Assembly: GCA_023150555.1 (NCBI GenBank)
Contig: JAKLKQ010000015.1
Coordinates: 1-64,000 of the forward strand
Length of the DNA: 64,000 bases
Reading direction: 5' to 3'
DNA from: Planctomycetota bacterium
Lineage (GTDB): Bacteria > Planctomycetota > SZUA-567 > H5-PLA8
This document shows, piece after piece, positions 9,492 through 17,960 of this stretch. The position numbers were made by a program, and so were the translations under genes. The notes beneath the pieces are model-generated. The model did not search any database, was not told where the DNA came from, and saw only the letters and a list, made by a program, of their open reading frames with translations. Position 1 is the first letter of the stretch. Every line of letters begins with the position of its first letter.

Positions 9492-9600
9492 TATCTTCCT
9501 GTACAGAGAAGGCCGAAATACCGGGATCCTGCTGTGTGGGCAGGACCGCCTGTTCCGAGGTGGATCGGCCGGAAGGCCGCAGAGACGAGGGGTATACGAC

Positions 9601-10224
9601 ATGATCGGACGAACGGGATTGGCCGCACTTTGCTGTACCCTCTGGATGGCGGCAGCATGTCACGCTGAGGACACCGACAACAAGTTTGTCGGCGTTGGGA
9701 AGTGCAAGAACTGCCACGCCGAGCCCACCAAGGGCGACCAGTACAACAACTGGTTGAAAGAAAAGCACTCCAAGGCATACGAGACACTGGCCTCGGAGGC
9801 CGCCAAGAAGACCGCGAAGGAGAAGGGCATTGAAGACCCGCAGAAGAGCGCCGAGTGCCTGCAATGCCACGTCACGGCCTACGGCGTCGCCGCCGAGCAG
9901 AAGCATAAGAAGTTCGACGAGACGCAGGGCGTGCAGTGCGAATCCTGCCACGGCCCCGGCGACAAGCACGTCAAAGCGCGCCTGGCCGGCGAGGATCCCC
10001 CGGCGGACAAGCCCTTGAAGATCGGCGAAGGCGAGATCAACCGAACGCCCGGTGCGGACACCTGCAAGAAGTGCCACAACGAGAAGTCCCCGAACTACAA
10101 GCCGTTCTGCTACAAGAAGTTCGCCAAGGAGATCGCGCACCTGGACCCGCGCCGTGGGCACGCCGCGGACCACTTCGACAAGTTGGAATGCGACTGCGAA
10201 GAGTGCAAGAAGGCAGGCAAGTGA
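9601..10224 (+). CDS. Tetraheme c-type cytochrome, cytochrome c554-like
   Basis: 207 aa, with a signal peptide (MIGRTGLAALCCTLWMAAACHA) and four CxxCH heme sites: CKNCH, CLQCH, CESCH and CKKCH. The first site, the C-x-x-C-H-x-x-x pattern after a short N-terminus and the CESCHGPG motif resemble the cytochrome c554 family of periplasmic electron carriers. The C-terminus carries extra cysteines (ECDCEEC) without His, which are not heme sites. The ATG at 9601 has GAGG upstream and gives a clean signal peptide; a longer upstream frame lacks one. It is the first gene of a four-gene operon that ends with the NrfD-like protein, and is probably the soluble periplasmic acceptor or donor. Confidence 0.88.
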   Translation: MIGRTGLAALCCTLWMAAACHAEDTDNKFVGVGKCKNCHAEPTKGDQYNNWLKEKHSKAYETLASEAAKKTAKEKGIEDPQKSAECLQCHVTAYGVAAEQKHKKFDETQGVQCESCHGPGDKHVKARLAGEDPPADKPLKIGEGEINRTPGADTCKKCHNEKSPNYKPFCYKKFAKEIAHLDPRRGHAADHFDKLECDCEECKKAGK

Positions 10225-10242
10225 GCGAAAGGGGATGCGACG

Positions 10243-10875
10243 GTGAACGCTTCATCCAAGAAGCTGGCCGTCACCCTGGCCGCCGCAGTGCTGCTCAGCC
10301 TGGGCGTCTTCCGATTCTGGGCCTTCTCGGCGGAAGAGAAGGAAGGCCCGGAAAAGGAAGCGTCCGCGGCTGAGGAGGACGGCGGAAAGAAGACCCCCGC
10401 TCCGGACTCCAAGCCCCCCGGCGCACAGCCCCAGAGCGTCATGGAAGATGCGGAAGCCACGCCCGTGGCCCCGCCGCCCTTCTCGCCAGGCATCTTCCCC
10501 TGTTCGGGCTGCCACGAGGACCTGGACCCCAACCCCACGGTCCGAACGCTTAAGCGCAAGCACACCAACATCGTACTGGAACACGATGAGAAAAACCGCT
10601 GGTGCTACGACTGCCACACACAAGGCAACATGGACAAATTGCATCTGGCCAGCGGCAAGCCGGTGGACTTCAGCGAGTCCTACAAACTCTGCGGACAGTG
10701 TCACGGCCCCACACTGCGCGACTGGAAGGCCGGCGAACACGGCAAGCGAACCGGAAGCTGGTCCGGCGCCAAACAGTATCTGCTATGCGTGAACTGCCAT
10801 AACCCGCATTCGCCCAAGTTCCAGCCCCTGAAACCGTTGCCGCCGCCAGTGCGGCCTAAAGATCTGAGGCCCTAG
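10243..10875 (+). CDS. Tetraheme cytochrome subunit, doubled-CxxCH type
   Basis: 210 aa. The GTG at 10243 follows AAAGGGG at good spacing. An N-terminal hydrophobic segment (KLAVTLAAAVLLSLGVFRFW) acts as signal or anchor, then a Glu/Pro/Ala-rich linker (about 30-80), then four heme sites CSGCH, CYDCH, CGQCH and CVNCH in the paired-CxxCH arrangement. Such cytochromes commonly accompany an FeS protein and an NrfD-like membrane subunit in quinone-linked complexes. The gene sits 18 bp after the c554-like gene and 2 bp before the FeS subunit gene, so the three are surely co-expressed. Confidence 0.88.
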   Translation: MNASSKKLAVTLAAAVLLSLGVFRFWAFSAEEKEGPEKEASAAEEDGGKKTPAPDSKPPGAQPQSVMEDAEATPVAPPPFSPGIFPCSGCHEDLDPNPTVRTLKRKHTNIVLEHDEKNRWCYDCHTQGNMDKLHLASGKPVDFSESYKLCGQCHGPTLRDWKAGEHGKRTGSWSGAKQYLLCVNCHNPHSPKFQPLKPLPPPVRPKDLRP

Positions 10876-10877
10876 CC

Positions 10878-11825
10878 ATGGCCCACGAGTGCCACTGCGA
10901 AACTATAGATTGCCAGACGCCGGCAGGCAACGAACAGGCGCCGTCTCCCGACCGCCGTGAGTGGGTGAAGGGCATGGCGGCCGTCGCGGCCGGCCTAATG
11001 GCGGCCGGCTGCACCGACCAGGCCTCGGTGGACGCCTTCCTCCAGAAGCACTTCCGCGAACTCTCCAAATCCGAGCTTCAGGAAGTTCTGGAGCGGCTCG
11101 AGAAGCAGTATTCGGAGCAATACGGGAAGGACGTCGAGGTCAAGGCAACGCCCGCGAAGGAAGGCGTGAACTTCGGCTACGCGCTGGATATCTCGCGCTG
11201 CATTGGCTGCCGGCGCTGCGTCTACGCCTGCGTGGGCGAGAACAACCAGTCGCGCGACCCGCAGGTCCACTGGATCACCGTGCTCGAGATGGACAAGGAG
11301 CACGGCGTCAGCCTGGAGCATGCCGACGCCTACTACGACGGCGAACAGGTGCCGCGCGAAGGCAAGTTCTACTTCCCGGTCGCCTGCCAGCAGTGCAGCA
11401 ACCCGCCCTGCTGCAAGGTCTGCCCCGTCAACGCAACGTACCCAGACCAGGACGGCATCGTGGTCATCGACTACGATTGGTGCATCGGCTGCCGCTGCTG
11501 CATGTCGGCCTGCCCGTACGGCGCACGCCGGTTCAACTGGAGCGACCCCTCGATCCCCAGCGACGAGATGAATCCCGACACCGAGTACCTGGGCAACCGG
11601 CCGCGCCCCAAAGGCGTCGTCGAAAAGTGTACCTTCTGCCTGCAGCGCACGCGCCAGGGGCTTTACCCGAAGTGCGTCGAGGCCTGCCCGGTCGGCGCGC
11701 GCAAGTTCGGCAACCTGTTGGACCCCAAGAGCGAGATTCGCTACATCCTCGAGAACAAGCGCGTCTTTATCCTCAAGGAAGAACTGAAGACGATGCCCAA
11801 GTTCTACTACTACTACGGGCTGTAA
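10878..11825 (+). CDS. Tat-exported four-cluster [4Fe-4S] ferredoxin subunit (NrfC/DsrO-like)
   Basis: 315 aa. It has a twin-arginine start (DRREWVKG, R26-R27) followed by a hydrophobic stretch and the lipobox LMAAGC (C45), so export by Tat and lipidation are predicted. Four cysteine groups follow: CIGCRRCVYAC (from C108), CSNPPCCKVCP, CIGCRCCMSACP and CTFC...CVEACP, enough for four [4Fe-4S] clusters. This is the iron-sulfur wire of NrfC/PsrB/DsrO-type complexes, which pass electrons between the NrfD-like membrane subunit and a catalytic or cytochrome partner. No molybdopterin catalytic subunit lies nearby, so here the partner is probably the tetraheme protein. It is 19 bp upstream of the NrfD-like gene. 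Confidence 0.93.
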   Translation: MAHECHCETIDCQTPAGNEQAPSPDRREWVKGMAAVAAGLMAAGCTDQASVDAFLQKHFRELSKSELQEVLERLEKQYSEQYGKDVEVKATPAKEGVNFGYALDISRCIGCRRCVYACVGENNQSRDPQVHWITVLEMDKEHGVSLEHADAYYDGEQVPREGKFYFPVACQQCSNPPCCKVCPVNATYPDQDGIVVIDYDWCIGCRCCMSACPYGARRFNWSDPSIPSDEMNPDTEYLGNRPRPKGVVEKCTFCLQRTRQGLYPKCVEACPVGARKFGNLLDPKSEIRYILENKRVFILKEELKTMPKFYYYYGL

Positions 11826-11844
11826 GGGAACGGGACGCTCGGCA

Positions 11845-13122
11845 ATGAAAAGCTTCGTGACCTTCGTCTTGGGGAGCATGCGGACGGTCTTCCGCGGCAG
11901 CCCGGCCTACTTCGCCTGGATCGGACTCCTGGTCCTGCTGATCATCCAGGGCATCGGCGCCTACTGCACCCAGGCAACCGAAGGCCTGATCGTCACCAAC
12001 ATGCGCGACAGCGTCTCCTGGGCGTTCTACATCGGGAACTTCACCTTCCTCGTCGGCGTGGCCGCCGCGGCCGTGATGCTGGTGATCCCGGCCTACATCT
12101 ACGACTGGAAGCCGATCAAGGAAGTCGTGGTCTTCGGCGAGATCCTGGCGGTCTCGGCGGTGATCATGTGCCTGCTCTTCGTGGTCGTGGACATGGGGCA
12201 CCCGGAGCGCTTCTGGCACCTGATGCCCTTCGTGGGGAAAGTGAACTTCCCCTCCTCGCTGCTCGCCTGGGATGCCCTGGTCCTGAACGCCTACCTGGGC
12301 CTGAACCTGGTCGTCGCCACGTACATCGTGTACTGCGCCTTCAACGGCAAACATTACAACCCGCAGATCGTGGTTCCGCTGGTCATCTTCTCGATCCCCA
12401 TGGCCATCAGCATCCACACGGTGACGGCCTTCCTCTACAACGGCATGGCCAGCCGCCCGTACTGGAACTCGGCCATCCTGGCGCCGCGGTTCCTGGCTTC
12501 GGCGTTCTGCTCGGGTCCGGCGATCCTGCTGATCCTCTTCCAGGTCCTGCGCAAGGTCACGAAGTTCGAGATCAAGGACGAGGCCCTGCACAAGATCGCG
12601 GAACTGATGGCCTACGCAATGGGCTTCAACCTCTTCCTGACCGCCGCCGAGATCTTCAAGGAGTACTACTCCGACACCCAGCACTTGGTCCACATCCAGT
12701 ACCTCTTCGGCGGCGTGCACGGCGAACACAGCCCCATCGCGCTGTATGGATGGGCCTCTCTGCTGTTGGGCATCTTCGCCTTCCTGCTCTTCCTGGTGCC
12801 GGCGACCCGGCGCAATCCGGTCACCATGAACGCGGGCGCGCTGATGATCTACGCGTCGGTCTACATCGAGAAGGGCATCGCGCTGATCATTCCCGGTTAC
12901 ACGCCGGATACGCTGGGCCAGATCTACGAGTACGTGCCCAGCATCACCGAGCTGCGCATATCCGCCGGCGTCTTCGGGGTCGGCTTCCTGGCCCTGACCC
13001 TGATGATCAAGGTTGCGGTGCACGCGATGTTCATCCCTCACGCGGAACACGCCGAACACGAAGGCGCGTCCCACGATACCCCCCAAGTGGCTCCTCCCGA
13101 GGCGGCGGCGAAGCCCGCCTGA
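11845..13122 (+). CDS. NrfD/DsrP-like quinone-interacting membrane protein
   Basis: 425 aa with about nine to ten hydrophobic helices across the whole length, and features of the NrfD/PsrC/DsrP family such as GHPERFWHL and SSLLAWDALVLNAYLG. Family members oxidise or reduce the quinone pool at the membrane and exchange electrons with a ferredoxin subunit like that encoded just upstream. The C-terminus is a His/Glu-rich tail (HAEHAEHEGASH). It is the last gene of the operon; a sigma-54-type promoter begins immediately after its stop codon. The FeS-NrfD pair with two tetraheme cytochromes suggests a quinol:cytochrome oxidoreductase. Direction of electron flow cannot be read from the sequence. 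Confidence 0.92.
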   Translation: MKSFVTFVLGSMRTVFRGSPAYFAWIGLLVLLIIQGIGAYCTQATEGLIVTNMRDSVSWAFYIGNFTFLVGVAAAAVMLVIPAYIYDWKPIKEVVVFGEILAVSAVIMCLLFVVVDMGHPERFWHLMPFVGKVNFPSSLLAWDALVLNAYLGLNLVVATYIVYCAFNGKHYNPQIVVPLVIFSIPMAISIHTVTAFLYNGMASRPYWNSAILAPRFLASAFCSGPAILLILFQVLRKVTKFEIKDEALHKIAELMAYAMGFNLFLTAAEIFKEYYSDTQHLVHIQYLFGGVHGEHSPIALYGWASLLLGIFAFLLFLVPATRRNPVTMNAGALMIYASVYIEKGIALIIPGYTPDTLGQIYEYVPSITELRISAGVFGVGFLALTLMIKVAVHAMFIPHAEHAEHEGASHDTPQVAPPEAAAKPA

Positions 13123-13123
13123 G

Positions 13124-13139
13124 TGGCCCATCGGTTGCA
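13124..13139 (+). promoter_or_regulatory. Sigma-54-type (-24/-12) promoter of the heptaheme cytochrome gene
   Basis: TGGCCCATCGGTTGCA differs from TGGCACG-N4-TTGCA at only two positions, and GG-N10-GC spacing is exact (13125-13126, 13137-13138). It starts 1 bp after the nrfD-like stop. Predicted transcription start is near 13150, about 137 nt before the ATG at 13287. It closely resembles the minus-strand site at 20935-20950. This is the best of the five sites. Confidence 0.7.
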
Positions 13140-13286
13140 TAAGATTTAAATAGCGGCGTAACGGACGCCGCGGCGCCCGGAGCCGCCGCCTTCTGGAACC
13201 TGAGCCTCACCCTTGGGTTGTACGGTTCACGAAAAGCAGATAGAAAGGTCGCATTACATTTGTCGTGATTCTGCAGGAGGAGCATC

Positions 13287-15008
13287 ATGGACAAGTCCAC
13301 CGGCCCCACGGAACCCAAGGCGCCCGACGAAAGCGCCGGCGCGTCCGAAGCTCCGAATTCCGATAACTTGGCCAAGGCCGCCGGGAATTCGGCTCCCGAG
13401 GCATCAGCCACGGCAGGCGAAGGCGCCGCGGACCTACAGGGGGATGCGAACAAGTCCGACCGCCCAGGCAGCTTCACCATCCGGCTGCAGTCCCTCCCTA
13501 AATCGGAGAGCGGCAGGATACGCATTACGTATGGCTACCTGGCCAAGAACCTGATCAGCCTGATGGGCATTTCGGGAATGGTCATCTTCGGCCTGATGCT
13601 GCTCTTCCTGTCCATGCTGGACCTGCTGGGCGTCTTTCGGGACGGCAGCCCCTACACCGGCCTGATCACCTACGTGCTGGTCCCCGCGCTGCTGACGGCC
13701 AGCTTCTTCTTCACCCTGCTGGGCATGGCCTGGCGATGGTGGCGCAGCAAGAAGCGGGGTATCCGGTTCGAAGTGGTGCCCGGCCACACGCGCAAGACCA
13801 AAGTCGCGGTCGTGGCGATGGCGATCTTCGTCACGCTCACCTGGGTCATGGGCACCAGCTTCGGCACATACCGCGCGTACCACTATATGGAGTCCAACGA
13901 ATTCTGCGGGCTGGCCTGCCACCAGGTGATGGAACCGGAATACGTCGCGGCCAAGATCTCGCCCCACAGCCGGGTGGCCTGCGTCGAGTGCCACATCGGG
14001 CCCGGCGCCGACTACTTCGTGAAGGCGAAGTACCGCGGCCTGCAGCAGCTCTGGCTCTCCTACAGCGACGAGGCGCAAACGCCGATCAAGACGCCCGTCG
14101 AGAGCATGCGCAGCGCGCGGGAGATCTGCGGGCAGTGCCACTGGCCGGACCGCTCGATTCAGAACGTCGAGCGCGTCTTCGTGCACTACGCCCAGGACGA
14201 CGAAAACACAAAGGTCCAGTACAACCTGATGATGAAGGTCGGCGGCGGCCCCATGAAGAGCCACGGCGCGCACTGGCACGCCAGCGAGCAGTTGGAAGTA
14301 CACTATCTGGCCCGCGACGAAGAACGCCAGGACATCCCCTACGTGCGCGTCAAGCAGCCGGACGGCAAGATCGAGGAATACATGGAGGACGGTTTCGACC
14401 GCTCCACGATCGTGGAATCGGAGCTGCGCCTGATGAGCTGTCTGGACTGCCACAACCGCCCGGCGCACCGCTTTCTGTCACCCAGCCGCGCGGTGAATGA
14501 AGCCATGCACCGCGAGGACATCTCGCCCAACCTGCCGGGCATCAAGAAGGTCGCCATGGACGCGCTGAAAGGCGACTACAAGACCCGCGACGAGGCCTTT
14601 ACCGCCATCGACAAGGCCCTGGACGACTACGTCAAAACGAAGAAGCTCACGCCCGAGCAGCGCGACCTGCTGCCCAAGACGCGCGAGAACTTGAAGGAGA
14701 TCTACGCCAAGCGCTTCTTCCCCGAGCACGGCGTCGACTACCGCGCCTTCTTCGACAACATGGGGCATTTCGAGTACAAGGGATGTGACCGCTGCCACGA
14801 CGGAAACCACAAGTCCGCCAACGGCGGCGAACCCATCACCCACGACTGCAACGCGTGCCACACGATCATCGCGCAGTCGACGGGCGAGGAAGAGGACAAG
14901 CCCAACGGGCAGGTGAACTACAAGGCAGTCAAGTTCGAGCACCCCGAGGACCCGGTGAACCTCAAGAAGAGCTGCAATTCGTGCCACGGGATAAAGAAGG
15001 ACAAGTAG
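13287..15008 (+). CDS. Membrane-anchored heptaheme c-type cytochrome (NapC/NrfH-like start)
   Basis: 573 aa. The first ~85 residues are a low-complexity Ala/Pro/Glu/Asp stretch on the cytoplasmic side. Three hydrophobic helices follow (about 92-115, 125-150 and 171-190). After them come one CxxxCH (CGLACHQVMEPEY) and six CxxCH sites: CVECH, CGQCH, CLDCH, CDRCH, CNACH and CNSCH. The membrane helix directly followed by a C..CH-x-V-M-x-P-E segment is the NapC/NrfH quinol-dehydrogenase theme, and CxxxCH first sites are known in that family. It therefore probably takes electrons from the membrane or quinol into the periplasm. The ATG at 13287 has AGGAGGAG upstream. It is the first gene of its own unit behind a strong sigma-54-like promoter. 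Confidence 0.9.
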   Translation: MDKSTGPTEPKAPDESAGASEAPNSDNLAKAAGNSAPEASATAGEGAADLQGDANKSDRPGSFTIRLQSLPKSESGRIRITYGYLAKNLISLMGISGMVIFGLMLLFLSMLDLLGVFRDGSPYTGLITYVLVPALLTASFFFTLLGMAWRWWRSKKRGIRFEVVPGHTRKTKVAVVAMAIFVTLTWVMGTSFGTYRAYHYMESNEFCGLACHQVMEPEYVAAKISPHSRVACVECHIGPGADYFVKAKYRGLQQLWLSYSDEAQTPIKTPVESMRSAREICGQCHWPDRSIQNVERVFVHYAQDDENTKVQYNLMMKVGGGPMKSHGAHWHASEQLEVHYLARDEERQDIPYVRVKQPDGKIEEYMEDGFDRSTIVESELRLMSCLDCHNRPAHRFLSPSRAVNEAMHREDISPNLPGIKKVAMDALKGDYKTRDEAFTAIDKALDDYVKTKKLTPEQRDLLPKTRENLKEIYAKRFFPEHGVDYRAFFDNMGHFEYKGCDRCHDGNHKSANGGEPITHDCNACHTIIAQSTGEEEDKPNGQVNYKAVKFEHPEDPVNLKKSCNSCHGIKKDK

Positions 15009-15061
15009 TCCAAGCACGGAGGCCGCCGGGGTCCGCGCAGGAACGTTTGAAAGGATCCCAC

Positions 15062-15427
15062 ATGCCGCCGACCGAAGCGCCGGCCACGCCGGCGCCCTTC
15101 GACACGACGCTGAACGAGCGCGAGCGCCGACTTACGCAGCGCCTGGTCGGGAAGTACATGCGTGAGGGCTCGCCCTTGCTGCGCAGCCTGCTCATCTTCA
15201 GCGCGCTGGTGGGCATCGGCCACGCCATCGAGCAGGCACCCCTGCCGGGCTGGGCGACCTTCCTTCTGGTGTACATACCGGCTATCTTCTTGTTCACGCG
15301 GTACCGGCGTTTCAGCATCTTCAAGTCCCGGCTGCTCTGCAAACTGTCGGTCATGGCCGGGGTCGTTGAGCTTTCCGCCGACGGGAAGCCGCTCGCGGCG
15401 CCGGCACATTTGGACAAGAGTTCCTAA
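15062..15427 (+). CDS. Small two-helix membrane protein of unknown function
   Basis: 121 aa. The N-terminal ~40 residues are hydrophilic and charged, with the pattern LNERERRLTQRLVGKYMREGSP. Two hydrophobic helices follow (about 45-62 and 68-85), then a basic loop and a short polar tail ending LDKSS. I do not recognise the family. The ATG at 15062 follows GAAAGGATC; a longer in-frame extension would overlap the heptaheme gene. It sits 53 bp downstream of the heptaheme cytochrome and 26 bp before the HEAT-repeat gene, so an assembly or anchoring role is plausible but unproven. Confidence 0.7.
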   Translation: MPPTEAPATPAPFDTTLNERERRLTQRLVGKYMREGSPLLRSLLIFSALVGIGHAIEQAPLPGWATFLLVYIPAIFLFTRYRRFSIFKSRLLCKLSVMAGVVELSADGKPLAAPAHLDKSS

Positions 15428-15453
15428 GGACGGATTCCCGAAATGGGAATGAC

Positions 15454-17883
15454 ATGACGCAAGACGCGCCGCCCCCTTCACCGCAGAGCCCCAATTTCCG
15501 CGAAGGCGGGGAAGCACCGCGGCACTTCGTCGGACCGAACGCACCGGCATCCTCCGGACCGGGGCGTTATGTGTCTCTCCTCGCCCTGCTCGGCGTCGTT
15601 GCGGTGGCGGTCGTGGTCTGGCTGCGCCTCGATGCCGGCAGCACAAACACCGAGCCGGGAACCGGCCCGACACCGCCTGGGACGCACGACGGCACGAAGC
15701 CCAACAACGAAACTCCGGAGCCGGCGAACGAGGACCGGGCTGCGCTGCGCCTTTCCGAAGGCCAGCGGTCGATTGCGGACGTCGCCTCGGCGCTGAAGAC
15801 CCAGCCGAAGTGGGCGGCACCGGGCTGGGAAGAATGGGCCGGGGGCTGGCGCGTTACGGAGTACCGCGGCGTCCCCGAGCTTCAGGATGCGGAAGCGCTC
15901 GCGCTGCTTTCGCAGATCGGTCTGCTCGCGCGCCCGGCTACCGGCGGCGGGTGGGAAGTCCGGCCCGAGAACTGCACCGAGCGCCTTTGGAAGCTTCTGG
16001 CTGCCGACGTCGACCCGCACGGCGCGAGTTGGGGCGCCCTGCGCCCCTGGACCCGCCTGACGCTGCACGACGAGCGGCCGTTCGGCGTGCTGCTCGAGGC
16101 CGCCAAGGCGAAACCCGGCGCGGAATCCCTGGCTGCGCTGGGCTTCGCCCTGCACGGCCGCACGCGCATCCTGCGCGTGGAGAACTCGGGGCGCATCGCA
16201 CTGACGACGGACGATCTCCCTTCGAGCGAGCAAAGGTTGGCTGCCGAAGCGCTGCTTTGCGCGGCAGCCGATCCGGCGAACAGCAAGGACTCTCGCCTGC
16301 GCGCCGCGGCCGTCGCGGCCCTGGGCGAGCGCCTGCGCAGCGCGCCTCAGGAGCAGCTGCCCGCTGAGCATCCGGTGATGGCGCGTCTGGCGGCAGCGCT
16401 GAAAGACGCGGACTTGGAGGTGGCCTGCCAGGCGGCATTGGCATTGGGCGAAACCGCCTCGGCAGACGCGGTCCCGGTCCTGTTCCAGGTCTTGGAACAG
16501 GCGCAGACGCCCGCGACGCTGTCCGCGGCGGCCATGGCGGCGCTCTGGCATGCCGAGGGCCTGGGCCGGCGCTTGGGTGCCGAGGAACTGGGAAAAGAGG
16601 CCTGGACCCGGCGTCGGGACGTGCACTTGGTGCTGCGCCCGTGGCTCATCGCCTTTGCCGAGAAGGAAGACCCCGCAAGACTCGACACCGCGCGCGCGGC
16701 CGCCTGGCTGCGCCTCACGGACGTCTTCCATCCCAAGCCTATGCCCGAAGCCTTCGCGGCTTCCGTGGCCGAGCGGCTCTGGGCCAGCGGCGAAACCCCC
16801 GCACGGCTGGTGGTCGTCTCGAGGCAGCGCGCGCGCCGCCTGGACCTGCCTGGCGCGCCCTCCGACGAAGTGCGCGTCGCGATGCTGGCCGGGCCGCTGT
16901 GGCACCGCGAGCCGCTGCCGTTCGCGGATGCCCAGGATCTTTTCGCGAGGGGCTCCTTCCCGGTCCGGCAGGCGGTGCTCTGGCGGATGACGCGCTTCGA
17001 GCCTGCCCGCACAGCCGCCAAGCGGGATGCCTCGGCGGAGGCCCTCGCCCAACTCCTCGGCGAGGCCGCGCGAAAGGAGAGCGATTCGCGCCTGCGCAGC
17101 CTGGCTCTGCTTGCGCTGTACAAGGAGCGCCCGCTGGAGGGCGCCGGCGGTCGGACCTGGCGGCTGTGGGTCGACCCGACGCTGGCCATGGACGTCTTCC
17201 TTGCGGAAATGGACGCCGCCACGCAGACGACCGCCGCCTCGATCGTAGGGCGCATCGCGGGCCCCTACGACCTGCTGCCCAAGCACCTGAACCGCGTGGC
17301 CGGCCAGAATCCCCAGGCCGTGGAGGAGTTGTTCGAACAGCTGCGGCTGCGCTGGCAGGGCGGCGAAGGGAAGAACGAAGGGTTCGATACGGAAATCAAG
17401 AAACTCCTCAGTCAGCTAAAAAACGCGGAGCACAAGTCGCTGGCGGCGCTCGCGCACTGGCTGCGCACCTGCGATCCCGGCTTGGATCTAGCCGACCGCC
17501 TGCGCCTGGTCCGCGCCTGCCCGACGGCGGCCTCGAAGGCGATGGCCATGAGTTCCCTGGCCGACCTGCTGCTGCGCACCAACGCCATGCTTCCGGCGTC
17601 TCAGGCGAACTTCCTGCTCGGCGACCCCGAACCCGCGCTTCGCACCGCCTTCTTTCGCGAAGGCCTGGCCGCGCGCACCGATGCCTCCGAATCCGAACGC
17701 ATGGCCTTGTATCGAAAGGGGCTTTCCGACAAGGCGCCGGCCGTGCGCGTGGCCGCGCTCAAGGCGCTTGCGCCGGTCTGGTCCGAGCTGAAGGATGAAT
17801 TGGGCAAACAGGTGGAGAAGCTTGCGGCGGACGATCCGGATACCCAGGTTCGCGCCGCGGCCGCGGCGTTGACGCAAGAGTAG
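15454..17883 (+). CDS. Membrane-anchored HEAT-repeat protein
   Basis: 809 aa. A hydrophobic helix near residues 41-57 (LLALLGVVAVAVVVWLRL) follows a Pro-rich N-terminus. The rest, presumably outside the cytoplasm, is alpha-helical and Ala/Leu-rich. HEAT/PBS-like units are clearest around 275-355 (LRAAAVAALGE, VACQAALALGE) and at the C-terminus (VRVAALKALAP, VRAAAAALTQ). Such repeats form protein-binding scaffolds. No heme or catalytic motif is seen. Being the last gene of the heptaheme unit, it may be a scaffold for the electron-transfer complex (inference). The start codon has only a weak GGGA site. Confidence 0.7.
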   Translation: MTQDAPPPSPQSPNFREGGEAPRHFVGPNAPASSGPGRYVSLLALLGVVAVAVVVWLRLDAGSTNTEPGTGPTPPGTHDGTKPNNETPEPANEDRAALRLSEGQRSIADVASALKTQPKWAAPGWEEWAGGWRVTEYRGVPELQDAEALALLSQIGLLARPATGGGWEVRPENCTERLWKLLAADVDPHGASWGALRPWTRLTLHDERPFGVLLEAAKAKPGAESLAALGFALHGRTRILRVENSGRIALTTDDLPSSEQRLAAEALLCAAADPANSKDSRLRAAAVAALGERLRSAPQEQLPAEHPVMARLAAALKDADLEVACQAALALGETASADAVPVLFQVLEQAQTPATLSAAAMAALWHAEGLGRRLGAEELGKEAWTRRRDVHLVLRPWLIAFAEKEDPARLDTARAAAWLRLTDVFHPKPMPEAFAASVAERLWASGETPARLVVVSRQRARRLDLPGAPSDEVRVAMLAGPLWHREPLPFADAQDLFARGSFPVRQAVLWRMTRFEPARTAAKRDASAEALAQLLGEAARKESDSRLRSLALLALYKERPLEGAGGRTWRLWVDPTLAMDVFLAEMDAATQTTAASIVGRIAGPYDLLPKHLNRVAGQNPQAVEELFEQLRLRWQGGEGKNEGFDTEIKKLLSQLKNAEHKSLAALAHWLRTCDPGLDLADRLRLVRACPTAASKAMAMSSLADLLLRTNAMLPASQANFLLGDPEPALRTAFFREGLAARTDASESERMALYRKGLSDKAPAVRVAALKALAPVWSELKDELGKQVEKLAADDPDTQVRAAAAALTQE

Positions 17884-17890
17884 CCCGCCA

Positions 17891-17941
17891 AGTAACCGTT
17901 GTTACTCGTCCATGCAAGCCTGAGCGGCAAATGCGCCGCTC
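17891..17941. terminator. Two hairpins between convergent genes
   Basis: AGTAAC-CGTT-GTTACT (17891-17906) and GAGCGGC-AAATGC-GCCGCTC (17922-17941) are perfect stems between the HEAT-repeat gene and the oppositely oriented 13-heme gene. They could act as bidirectional terminators, but neither is followed by a real T-tract on either strand. Confidence 0.3.
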
Positions 17942-17960
17942 CGCGCTTTCGGAAAAGCCG

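Larger units (their letters stand above)
8396..9600. other. 1.2-kb divergent intergenic region with lower GC
   Basis: This stretch separates the kinase operon (minus) from the first cytochrome operon (plus). It is visibly less GC-rich than the coding DNA and has few credible reading frames. I see a possible 53-aa membrane-protein gene on the minus strand (8759-8920), sigma-54-like promoter candidates facing both ways (8554-8569 minus, 9476-9491 plus), and a perfect 12-bp palindrome (9224-9235). Nothing else in it looks like a gene. Confidence 0.6.

Noticed and set aside
10170-10224. Fifth heme site in the first tetraheme protein (CDCEEC)
   Set aside because: No His follows the second Cys, so it is not a CxxCH site.
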